A stretch of DNA of 36,576 bases from positions 1-36,576 of the forward strand of contig JBEKVE010000007.1 in NCBI GenBank assembly GCA_049514335.1. Direction: 5' to 3'. This document shows, piece after piece, positions 7,138-14,400 of this stretch. The position numbers and the translations under genes are program-made. Every line of letters starts with the position of its first letter. Position 1 is the first letter of the stretch. Source of the DNA: JBEKVE01 sp049514335. GTDB taxonomy: Bacteria > Actinomycetota > Acidimicrobiia > Acidimicrobiales > UBA8190. The notes under the pieces were generated by a model, which was not told the origin of the DNA, ran no database searches, and saw only the letters and a list, made by a program, of their open reading frames with translations.

Positions 7138-7872
7138 TCAGTCCTGGTCGGACTGGGAGAACAACCGGAAGGTGAAGGCGGTCGTCGACGTGCCCGACGG
7201 CGAGCCGAAGGCCGTGGGCGCCACCGTCACCCCCAGCTCCCACTCGAGGCCGTCACTGGCGGGATGCTGCGCCAGGATCTGGTACCCCGGAGCCGTCGAC
7301 GACGGCCCCTGGCTCAGGACCTTCCAGTGCTCGGACGGGAGCTGGGCCCGGAAGAAGGTGATGAGACGCTGCTCGGTGGTGCCGGCCTCGAAGCGCAGTG
7401 ACCGGTCGTAGGACTCGACGCCCTGGTTGATGGCCGAGCTCGGGTCCGCTGTCGAACCGCGCGGGACGGCCAGGGCGTCGAGGAGGTCGTCGGGGGGTTG
7501 CCCGGCGGTGACGATCGTCTTGAGCAGGGGTCGGGCGGGCACGGCGTGGAGCCCCGCCCCCCGGGCGGTGGTGACCGAGGCGGGCGAGGCGCTGGGCCGG
7601 CTCTGGTCGCCGCTCGCCAGCTCGAGGGCCACGCCCACGATGAAGATGGCGAAGGCGAGCCCGAACACGATCAGGGCGGGCTTGGTGCTGGGGCCGGCCG
7701 GGCGCCGGCTCTCCGCCACCAGGGCGGTGCCGGCCTCGTCCGCGGCGGTGCCGTGGCCGTTGCGCCTGCCGTCGAGGGCGGTGCCCCCGCGTCCCGTCGA
7801 GGGGCCGTGCCCCGAAGCGGGGTCGTCGGGACCTGGGCGGTCGGTGGGTGGCGGCATCGGCGGCGTGACCAC
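7138..7872 (-). CDS. single-pass membrane protein, function unknown
   Basis: The 244-residue product has a Pro/Gly-rich cytoplasmic N-terminus (residues 1-62), one transmembrane helix (about 65-86, ALIVFGLAFAIFIVGVAL) and an extracytoplasmic domain of about 150 residues. In the outer part a segment DRSLRFEAGTTEQRLITFF is followed by an LPSEHWKVLSQGPSS region and a beta-rich C-terminus ending RLFSQSDQD. The pattern of a helix followed by a comparison-like strand resembles small actinobacterial exported domains, but I do not recognise the family. The GTG at 7872 is the first in-frame start after a candidate -10. It converges with the GT87-like gene. Confidence 0.65.
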   Translation of the reverse strand: MVTPPMPPPTDRPGPDDPASGHGPSTGRGGTALDGRRNGHGTAADEAGTALVAESRRPAGPSTKPALIVFGLAFAIFIVGVALELASGDQSRPSASPASVTTARGAGLHAVPARPLLKTIVTAGQPPDDLLDALAVPRGSTADPSSAINQGVESYDRSLRFEAGTTEQRLITFFRAQLPSEHWKVLSQGPSSTAPGYQILAQHPASDGLEWELGVTVAPTAFGSPSGTSTTAFTFRLFSQSDQD

Positions 7873-7914
7873 GGCCGGGTGTCGGGGGCGGCGACGGCCG
7901 GTCGGGGCGGGCCG

Positions 7915-7920
7915 AGTGTA
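7915..7920 (-). promoter_or_regulatory. candidate -10 for the single-pass membrane protein gene
   Basis: TACACT on the minus strand lies 42 nt before GTG 7872, which would give a leader of about 35 nt. No -35 match is obvious. Confidence 0.3.
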
Positions 7921-7963
7921 CAGGGGGAGGACGGCGCCATCTCGGCGGTGACTCCGCAGAGTG

Positions 7964-7980
7964 GTGACACGTCACGTCAC
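7964..7980. promoter_or_regulatory. GTGAC/GTCAC repeat next to a promoter, possible operator
   Basis: GTGAC at 7964-7968 is followed by GTCAC at 7971-7975 and again at 7976-7980. This makes overlapping inverted and direct repeats that end 3 bp before the -35 hexamer at 7984, a usual place for an activator or repressor site. No regulator is recognised. Confidence 0.3.
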
Positions 7981-7983
7981 GCG

Positions 7984-8012
7984 TTGACTGCTCGGGGTGT
8001 CGGCTCTACAGT
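7984..8012 (+). promoter_or_regulatory. consensus-like promoter in a gene-free stretch
   Basis: TTGACT (7984-7989) and TACAGT (8007-8012) are separated by exactly 17 bp. This is the only site I noticed in the window with both good -35 and -10 hexamers at ideal spacing. Transcription would begin near 8019 and head into a region with no plus-strand gene. Confidence 0.45.
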
Positions 8013-8018
8013 GTCCGG

Positions 8019-8160
8019 CGACCGGGACCCGAGAGGGTCCGGGGGGGATGGTGCTCCCGGCGTCGGCCGGGTGCGCTGCGTCTCGGGGGGTGACCAGCCC
8101 ATTCCGTGGGCGTCAGTGGGTGACCGGGGGTGGCGGGGACGACCCGCCGCCCCCGAACCC
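8019..8160 (+). ncRNA. candidate small RNA of about 140 nt
   Basis: The region starts at the predicted transcription start of the 7984-8012 promoter and ends at a 12-bp terminator-type hairpin. Between them lie a perfect GGACCC-GAGA-GGGTCC tetraloop hairpin (8025-8040), a run of seven G (8041-8047), a GCCCA-TTCCG-TGGGC hairpin (8097-8111), and two GGGTGACC copies (8088-8095 and 8118-8125). An ATG at 8048 opens a frame, but it runs antisense into thiD and does not look like a protein. It does not match 4.5S, 6S, tmRNA, RNase P or 6C patterns that I can check by eye. Existence as a transcript is inference. Confidence 0.35.
8126..8154. terminator. strong bidirectional hairpin after the thi operon
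   Basis: A 12-bp stem (8126-8137 with 8143-8154, one G-U pair when read on the plus strand) closes a 5-nt loop. It lies 17 nt past the thiD stop on the minus strand, so it probably ends the thi operon. It would also end a plus-strand RNA from 8019. There is no T tract, which is common in high-GC actinobacteria. Confidence 0.6.
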
Positions 8161-8170
8161 GCATCGGGGC

Positions 8171-8986
8171 TCACGGCGCAGCGTCGTCGCCCGCTCCCCA
8201 CCCGAAGTGGTCGAGCGGTCCGTGCCCCGCGCCCAGGCGCCAGGTGGCCGACCCCCGCAGGGCGGCGGTGACGAAGGCCTTGGCCCCGACGACGGCGTCG
8301 AACGCGGTCGCGCCCCGGGCCAGGAGGGCGGCGGTCGCCGCCGACAGGGTGCAGCCCGTGCCGTGGTCGTTGGGCGACGCCACCCGTGGACCGTCGAGGA
8401 CTTCCAGTGCTCCGTCCATGAGCACCACGTCGGGCGACTCGGGCCCGCCCAGGTGCCCTCCTTTGACCACCACCACGGCGGCGCCGCCGTCGGCCAGCCG
8501 GTGGGCGGCGCGCACCATGTCGTCGAGGCCCTCCACCGGGTGCCCGGCGAGCAGCGCCGCCTCGCGGGTGTTGGGTGTGACCACGGCGGCGTGGGGGAGG
8601 AGCAGGGCGCGGTAGGCGGCGACGCCGTCCTCGTCGAGCAGGGGACGCCCCGTCGAGGCGACCAGGACCGGATCGACCACCAGGTTGGGGAGCCGGCCCT
8701 CCGCCGCCCAACGGGCCACGGTGGCGACGGTCGCCGACGTCGCCAGCATGCCGGTCTTGACGGCCCGGACGGCGAGGTCCGACAGCACCGCCTCCATCTG
8801 CGCTTCCACCAGCTCGGGGCGCACCGGGTCGACGGCCACGACGGCGGCGGTGTTCTGGGCGGTGACGGCGGTGACGACGCTCGTGCCGAACACGCCCAAC
8901 GCGGCGAAGGTCTTGAGGTCGGCCTGGAGGCCCGCCCCCCCGCCCGAGTCGGATCCGGCGATGGTCATCGCCACCCGGGGGTCCAC
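8171..8986 (-). CDS. thiD: hydroxymethylpyrimidine/phosphomethylpyrimidine kinase
   Basis: ThiD phosphorylates HMP and then HMP-phosphate, giving the pyrimidine half of thiamine. The protein (271 residues) belongs to the ribokinase-like fold: AMTIAGSDSGGGAGLQADLKTF at residues 6-27, VKTGMLAT, VVDPVLVASTG, VTPNTREAALL, VVVKGGH, and the anion-hole motif NDHGTGCTLSAA near residue 215. GTG 8986 is preceded by GGAGG and gives the normal N-terminus. It is the last gene of the thiO-thiS-thiG-thiD operon and lies 14 bp after thiG. A GTGCTLSAA-type motif and no extra domain indicate stand-alone ThiD with no fused ThiE. Confidence 0.93.
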   Translation of the reverse strand: MDPRVAMTIAGSDSGGGAGLQADLKTFAALGVFGTSVVTAVTAQNTAAVVAVDPVRPELVEAQMEAVLSDLAVRAVKTGMLATSATVATVARWAAEGRLPNLVVDPVLVASTGRPLLDEDGVAAYRALLLPHAAVVTPNTREAALLAGHPVEGLDDMVRAAHRLADGGAAVVVVKGGHLGGPESPDVVLMDGALEVLDGPRVASPNDHGTGCTLSAATAALLARGATAFDAVVGAKAFVTAALRGSATWRLGAGHGPLDHFGWGAGDDAAP

Positions 8987-9000
8987 CCTCCAAGCGTAGG

Positions 9001-9786
9001 TCAGAGGTCGGGGAGGCCTTCGACGGGGCTCGAGGCGCGGGCCAGGTAGCGGCGGGGGATGCGCCCCGCCAGCCGGGCGTCGCGACCCGCCTCGACCGCG
9101 GCGCGAAATGCGCCCGCCATGCGCACCGGGTCGCGGGCGCGCGTGATGGCGGTGGCCACCATGACCCCGGCACACCCGAGCTCCATGGCGAGCGCGGCGT
9201 CGGATGCCGTGCCGATGCCGGCGTCGAGGACGACGGGGACGCCGCAGCGCTCGGCGATGAGGGCGATGTTGTGCGGGTTGCGGATGCCGAGCCCGCTGCC
9301 GATGGGCGAGCCCAGCGGCATGACCGCGGCGCAGCCAACCTGCTCGAGGCGACGGGCCAGCACGGGATCGTCGTTGGTGTAGGGGAGCACGACGAATCCC
9401 TGGTCGCACAGCTGCTCGGCGGCGTCCAGCAGCTCCACGGCGTCGGGGAGGAGGGTGTCCTCGTCCCCGATCACCTCGAGCTTGACCCAGTCGGTGTCGA
9501 ACGCCTCGCGGGCCAGCTTGGCGGTGAGGACCGCCTCGGCGGCGGTGAAGCACCCGGCGGTGTTGGGCAGGACCCCCACGCCCCGCCGACGCAGCACGTC
9601 GAGCACGCCGCCGCGCGCCGCGGGGTCGACCCGGCGCAGGGCCACGGTGGCGAGCGCCGAGCCCGACGCCTCCACCACGGCGTCGAGGACGTCGAGACTG
9701 GAGATGCCACCGGTGCCGAGGATCAGGCGCGACGCCAGGGGTCGCCCCGCCACGACGAGGTCAGGCGTCGCGGGGTCCTCAGCCAC
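9001..9786 (-). CDS. thiG: thiazole synthase
   Basis: ThiG is a TIM-barrel enzyme that condenses 1-deoxy-xylulose 5-phosphate, dehydroglycine and ThiS-thiocarboxylate to the thiazole of thiamine. The 261-residue protein shows LASRLILGTGGISS, VLPNTAGCFTAAEAV, the active-site DWVKLEVIGD with Lys102 as the Schiff-base residue, VVLPYTNDDP, AVMPLGSPIGSGLGI, VVLDAGIGTASDAALAMELG and the C-terminal GRIPRRYLARASSP. GTG 9786 overlaps the thiS stop by 8 nt, which indicates translational coupling with its partner. The dehydroglycine source is presumably ThiO, encoded upstream in the same operon. Confidence 0.95.
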   Translation of the reverse strand: MAEDPATPDLVVAGRPLASRLILGTGGISSLDVLDAVVEASGSALATVALRRVDPAARGGVLDVLRRRGVGVLPNTAGCFTAAEAVLTAKLAREAFDTDWVKLEVIGDEDTLLPDAVELLDAAEQLCDQGFVVLPYTNDDPVLARRLEQVGCAAVMPLGSPIGSGLGIRNPHNIALIAERCGVPVVLDAGIGTASDAALAMELGCAGVMVATAITRARDPVRMAGAFRAAVEAGRDARLAGRIPRRYLARASSPVEGLPDL

Positions 9787-10051
9787 CGGCCGCCGCCGTC
9801 ACGATCTCCACCATGTCGCGCGTCGCCAGAGGGGTCGACGCCCACTGGCTGCGGGGCACCACCTCCCGATTGCGCGCCACGGCGATGCCGTCGGGGGATG
9901 CGCACCACGACCGGACGAGGTCCGCCACCGTCGCCCCCGCGCCGACGGTGCGCTCGAGGCCGTTCACCACGAGGTACAGCTCGTCGTCGGGCCCGGGTCC
10001 GCCTTGGCGTGCCGCTGTGTGCCCGGTCCGTTGTGACCCTCGGTCACCCAC
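9779..10051 (-). CDS. thiS: sulfur carrier protein ThiS
   Basis: ThiS is a ubiquitin-fold protein whose C-terminal GlyGly is converted to a thiocarboxylate and donates sulfur to ThiG. The conserved part is LYLVVNGLERTV, VADLVRSW, GIAVARNREVVPRSQW and the end EIVTAAAGG. The start is uncertain. GTG 10051 gives 90 residues with an unusual polar 24-residue extension. GTG 9970 or 9967 would give 62-63 residues but would cut into the first beta strand, so I keep the longer form. A GGAGG at 10067-10071 sits 15 nt from GTG 10051, and only 4 nt from an out-of-frame ATG at 10062. That ATG opens a 32-codon frame ending in a GTGA over GTG 9967. Confidence 0.88.
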   Translation of the reverse strand: MGDRGSQRTGHTAARQGGPGPDDELYLVVNGLERTVGAGATVADLVRSWCASPDGIAVARNREVVPRSQWASTPLATRDMVEIVTAAAGG

Positions 10052-10121
10052 CGCGCCAGCATGACACCTCCGCCGCGCCCCGGCGCCACCGACGCGCTGC
10101 GCCGGCGCGCCACGGTGGGCG

Positions 10122-11312
10122 TCAGGTCCCGGCCGGGGCCGTCACGGGGGCGAAGCGTCCCGGACCGAACGGCGCCATCTCGGCGGGGGGCTCCTCCCCG
10201 GCCACCATGGCGGCCACGGCGTCGGCCGTGGGCGGGGTGAGCAGGATCCCCTGGCGGTGGTGACCCGTGGCCAGCACCAGGCCGTCCACGCCGGGCACGG
10301 CCGCCCGCCCGACCACCGGGGCGTTGTCGGGCGAGCCGGGGCGCAGGCCGGCCACCGCCTCGTCGAGGACCATCTCGGTGACGCCGGGCACCACCCGGTG
10401 CGCGTCGCGCAGCAGCTCGTACACGGCCCCCGCCGTCACGGCGGTGTCGAAGCCGCGCTCCTCCATGGTGGCCCCCACCACGACCGAGCCGTCCTGGCGC
10501 GGCACCAGGTACACCGACGACCCGCCCACGATGCCCCGCACCGTGCGGCCGAGGCGCGGGGCGTGCTCGGCGGCACGCAACCGCAGGATCTGGCCCTTCA
10601 CGGGCCGGACGGGGGGGACGGCACCGACGGGCAGGCCGCCGAGGGACGCCGACCAGCTGCCGGCGGCGACGACGACCGTGGGCGCTGCGAGCACCGCACC
10701 GTCGTCCAGGCGGACGCCGGTCACGCGCCCGCCGGCGCGTTCCACCGTGTCGACGCGGTGGCGGTGCACGTCCACGCCGGCGGCGGTGGCGGCGTCGAAG
10801 AGCGCTTCCACCAGCATGCGGTTGTGCACCTGGTGATCGGCGGCCACCCACACCGCGCCCCGCACCGCCGGGGACAATGCCGGCTCCAGTCGGCGCGCGG
10901 CGCGCCCCGTGCACCACTGCACCTCGAGCCCGAGCTGGCGCTGGAAGTCGTGCAGCTCCTCGACCCAGGCGCGGTCGCCGTCGTCGGCGGCGACGATGAG
11001 GGTGCCCGTGGCGTGGTACCCGACGGGTCGGCCCGCCGCCGCGGCCAGGTCGGTGGCGAAGGCGGGCCACTGGCGTGCCGCCGACAGCGCCAGGGCGAGG
11101 AGCGGTTCCTCGCCGTAGTGGACCTCGCTCACCGGGGCGAGCATCCCCGCCGCCACCCACGAGGCCCCCCGCCCGGGGGTGGGGTCGACCACGGCCACCG
11201 ACATGCCCCGCTGGGCGCTGCGCCAGGCGGCGGCCAGGCCGATCGTGCCCGCCCCCACCACCACGGCGTCGTAGTGGTCCCGGCCCGGGCCGGGCGGCTC
11301 CGGGACGGTCAC
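10122..11312 (-). CDS. thiO: glycine oxidase ThiO
   Basis: ThiO is an FAD-dependent amine oxidase that turns glycine into dehydroglycine for thiazole synthesis. The 396-residue protein has an N-terminal dinucleotide-binding fold (YDAVVVGAGTIGLAAAWRSAQRG), RGASWVAAGMLAPVSE, a central DAO domain with VVVAAGSWSASLGG and RPVKGQILRLR, and the C-terminal FAD contact region GLRPGSPDNAPVVGRA followed by ATGHHRQGILLTP. It is the first gene of the operon. Its GTG 11312 overlaps, in a GTGA, the stop of a 10-codon leader ORF. No TPP riboswitch motif (for example CTGAGA) is visible upstream, which is unusual for a thi operon. The use of ThiO rather than ThiH implies an oxygen-using lifestyle. Confidence 0.93.
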   Translation of the reverse strand: MTVPEPPGPGRDHYDAVVVGAGTIGLAAAWRSAQRGMSVAVVDPTPGRGASWVAAGMLAPVSEVHYGEEPLLALALSAARQWPAFATDLAAAAGRPVGYHATGTLIVAADDGDRAWVEELHDFQRQLGLEVQWCTGRAARRLEPALSPAVRGAVWVAADHQVHNRMLVEALFDAATAAGVDVHRHRVDTVERAGGRVTGVRLDDGAVLAAPTVVVAAGSWSASLGGLPVGAVPPVRPVKGQILRLRAAEHAPRLGRTVRGIVGGSSVYLVPRQDGSVVVGATMEERGFDTAVTAGAVYELLRDAHRVVPGVTEMVLDEAVAGLRPGSPDNAPVVGRAAVPGVDGLVLATGHHRQGILLTPPTADAVAAMVAGEEPPAEMAPFGPGRFAPVTAPAGT

Positions 11313-11341
11313 CGGCGCCGTGGCGCAGGGGGTCCGTACAC
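11309..11341 (-). CDS. 10-codon leader ORF coupled to thiO
   Basis: GTG 11341 lies 7 nt after the minus-strand -10 TAGGAT, so this ORF would be the leaderless first frame of the thi operon mRNA. It encodes MYGPPAPRRR and its TGA overlaps the thiO GTG by 4 nt. A Pro-Pro and Arg-rich peptide could slow ribosomes. There is no sequence homology to call on, and a chance ORF of this size is possible. Confidence 0.35.
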   Translation of the reverse strand: MYGPPAPRRR

Positions 11342-11347
11342 GCGGGG

Positions 11348-11354
11348 TATCCTA
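11348..11354. promoter_or_regulatory. shared symmetrical -10 between thiO and gltB
   Basis: The 7-bp TATCCTA reads as TATCCT towards gltB on the plus strand and as TAGGAT towards thiO on the minus strand. Both match TANNNT. The gltB leader would be about 90 nt, and the thi transcript would start at or near 11341. The two polymerases could not occupy the site together. Confidence 0.45.
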
Positions 11355-11450
11355 CGGGGGCTGCAGCAGGGCCAATGTCGTCCCGGGCGCCAGCGAGCCG
11401 CCGCTCCATGCGAGCGACCACGGGCGTGGACGAAACCCGGAGTGACCCGA

Positions 11451-14400
11451 GTGACGACAACCGAGCAGACACCTGTTTCTTGGCGACCACGGCGCCATGC
11501 CGGGGCACCGCTCTACGACCCCGCTCTCGAGCACGACGCCTGCGGCATCGCCCTCGTGGCCGACCTCCAGGGCCGGCGCAGCCACGAGCTCGTGCGCCAG
11601 GCCATCACCGCCCTCGAGCACCTGGCGCACCGTGGTGCCACCGGTGCCGAGGTGGCCACCGGCGACGGCGCCGGCATCCTGGTGCAGATCCCGCACCGCT
11701 TCCTCTCCGGGGCGTGCACCTTCGAGCTGCCCGAGGCGGGGCGCTACGCGGCGGGGATCGTGTTCCTGCCCACCGATCCCGACGACGCCGTCAAGGCGGC
11801 CCGGCGCATCGAGGAGCTGGCCGGCGAGGAGGGCCTCGCCGTCCTCGGCTGGCGCGACGTGCCCGTCGACCCGTCACTGCTCGGTGCCTCGGCGCTGCTC
11901 GCCCAGCCGCGTCTGCGCCAGGTGGTCGTGGTCCCGCTGCTGGCGCCCCCCGAGGCGGACCCGCTCGCCCTCGACCGACTGGCGTTCTGCCTGCGCAAGC
12001 GGGTGGAGCACGACGTGCCCGGCACCTATGTGGTGTCGCTGTCGGCCCGCACCATGGTGTACAAGGGCATGCTCACCGGGCACCAGCTGTCGCCGTTCTT
12101 CGCCGACCTGTCCGACCCCACGTTCGACAGCGGCCTGGCCCTCGTGCACTCGCGCTTCTCGACCAACACCTTCCCGTCGTGGCCCTTGGCCCACCCCTAC
12201 CGCTATCTGGCCCACAACGGCGAGATCAACACGCTGCGCGGCAACCGCAACTGGATGCGGGCCCGCGAGGCCCTGCTCGCCAGCGACCGCATCCCCGGGG
12301 ACCTCGAGCGGCTGTTCCCCATCTGCGACCCGGAGGGATCGGACTCGGCCACCTTCGACGAGGTGCTCGAGCTGCTGCACCTGGGTGGCCGCAGCCTGCC
12401 CCACGCCGTGCTCATGATGATCCCCGAGGCGTGGGAGAACCACGCCGCCATGGACCCCGCCCGGCGCGCCTTCTACCGGTTCCACGCGTCGCTCATGGAG
12501 CCGTGGGACGGTCCCGCCGGCGTGGTGTTCACCGACGGCACGGTGGCGGGCGGTGTACTCGACCGAAACGGCCTGCGCCCGGCGCGCTACTGGGTCACCG
12601 ACGACGGCCTCGTCGTGCTCGCCTCCGAGGTGGGGGTGCTCGACATCGACCCGGCGCGCGTGGTGCGCAAGGGCCGCCTCCAGCCCGGCCGCATGTTCCT
12701 GGTGGACACGGCCCAGGGGCGGATCGTCGACGACGCCGAGATCAAGGCCCAGCTGGCCGCCGAGCACCCCTACGAGCAGTGGCTGGACGAGGGGCAGGTC
12801 ACCCTCGACGACCTGCCGCCGCGCATGATGCTCACGCCCCAGCACGCGTCCGTGGTGACGCGCCAGCGTCAGTTCGGCTACACCGACGAGGAGCTGCGCC
12901 TCATCCTCGCCCCCATGGCCAAGAACGGCACTGAGCCCATCGGGTCCATGGGCCAGGACGCCGCCATCGCCGTGTTGTCGGACCGGCCGCGACTGTTGTT
13001 CGACTACTTCACGCAGCTCTTCGCCCAGGTCACCAACCCGCCGCTCGACGCCATCCGCGAGGAGCTCGTCACGTCGGGGCGATCGAAGCTCGGACCCGAG
13101 GGGAACCTGCTCGAGCCCACCGCCGCGTCGTGCCGGCAGATCATCCTGCCCAACCCCGTCATCGACAACGACGAGCTGGCCAAGCTGGCCTACGTCAACG
13201 AGCACGGCGAGACGCCGGGATACGACGCCTTCGCCATCGACGGCCTGTTCGACCCCACCGGGGGCGGCGAAGCGCTGCGCGACGCCATCGAGGACGTCCG
13301 GCGGCGGGTCAGCATCGCCATCGCGCTTCGCTCCAACGTCATCATCCTGTCCGACCGCAACTCCAACGCGCGGCTGGCCCCCATCCCCTCGCTCCTGCTC
13401 ACCGCGGCGGTGCACGAGCACCTGGTGCGCGAGAAGTCGCGCACGAGGGTGGGCCTCGTGGTGGAGACCGGTGACGCCCGGGAGGTGCACCACATCGCCC
13501 TGCTCATCGGGTTCGGGGCGTCGGCGGTGAATCCCTACCTGGCCTTCGAGACCATCGACGACATGATCGCCCACAACCTGCTGCAGGGGGTCACCCCCCG
13601 CCAGGCGCGCACCCACTACATAAAGGCGGCGTGCAAGGGCGTCATCAAGATCATGTCGAAGATGGGCGTCTCCACCGTGGCGTCGTACACCGGCGCCCAG
13701 ATCTTCGAAGCCGTCGGTCTCGCCTCCGAGGTGGTCGACGAGTACTTCACCGGCACGGTGAGCCGGATCGAGGGCGTGGGCCTCGACGTCCTGGCGTCGG
13801 AGGTGGCCGCCCGCCACCGCCTGGCGCACCTCGACCGGCCCACCGAGCGCGCCCATCGCGAGCTCGAGGTGGGCGGCGAGTACCAGTGGCGGCGCGAGGG
13901 GGAGGTCCACCTCTTCAACCCGAAGACCGTCTTCAAGCTCCAGCACGCCACGCGGGCCAAGCGCTACGACATCTTCCGCGAGTACACGAAGCTGGTCGAC
14001 GACCAGTCGGCCCACCTGGCCACGTTGCGCGGCCTGTTGCGGCTCCGCGAGGGGGTGCTGCCGCCCGTGCCCGTGGACGAGGTCGAGCCCGTGTCCGACA
14101 TCGTGAAGCGCTTCGCCACCGGTGCCATGTCCTACGGGTCGATCTCGGCCGAGGCCCACGAGACGCTGGCCATCGCCATGAACCGGTTGGGGGGCAAGTC
14201 CAACACCGGCGAGGGGGGCGAGGACGCCGAGCGCTTCGTCCCCGACGCCAACGGCGACCTGCGGCGCAGCGCCATCAAGCAGGTGGCGTCGGCGCGCTTC
14301 GGCGTGACGAGCGAGTACCTCGTGAACGCCGATGACCTCCAGATCAAGATCGCCCAGGGGGCCAAGCCCGGAGAGGGCGGGCAGCTGGGCGGTCACAAGA

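Noticed and set aside
8019..8160. 6C RNA, SRP RNA or another known structured RNA
   Set aside because: The plus strand has G runs rather than C-rich loops and lacks the conserved SRP tetraloop or RNase P motifs, so I left it as an unnamed candidate.
11313..11450. TPP riboswitch before thiO
   Set aside because: I looked for the CTGAGA and ACCTGATC-type core on the minus strand and did not see it. A covariance search could still find a diverged copy.
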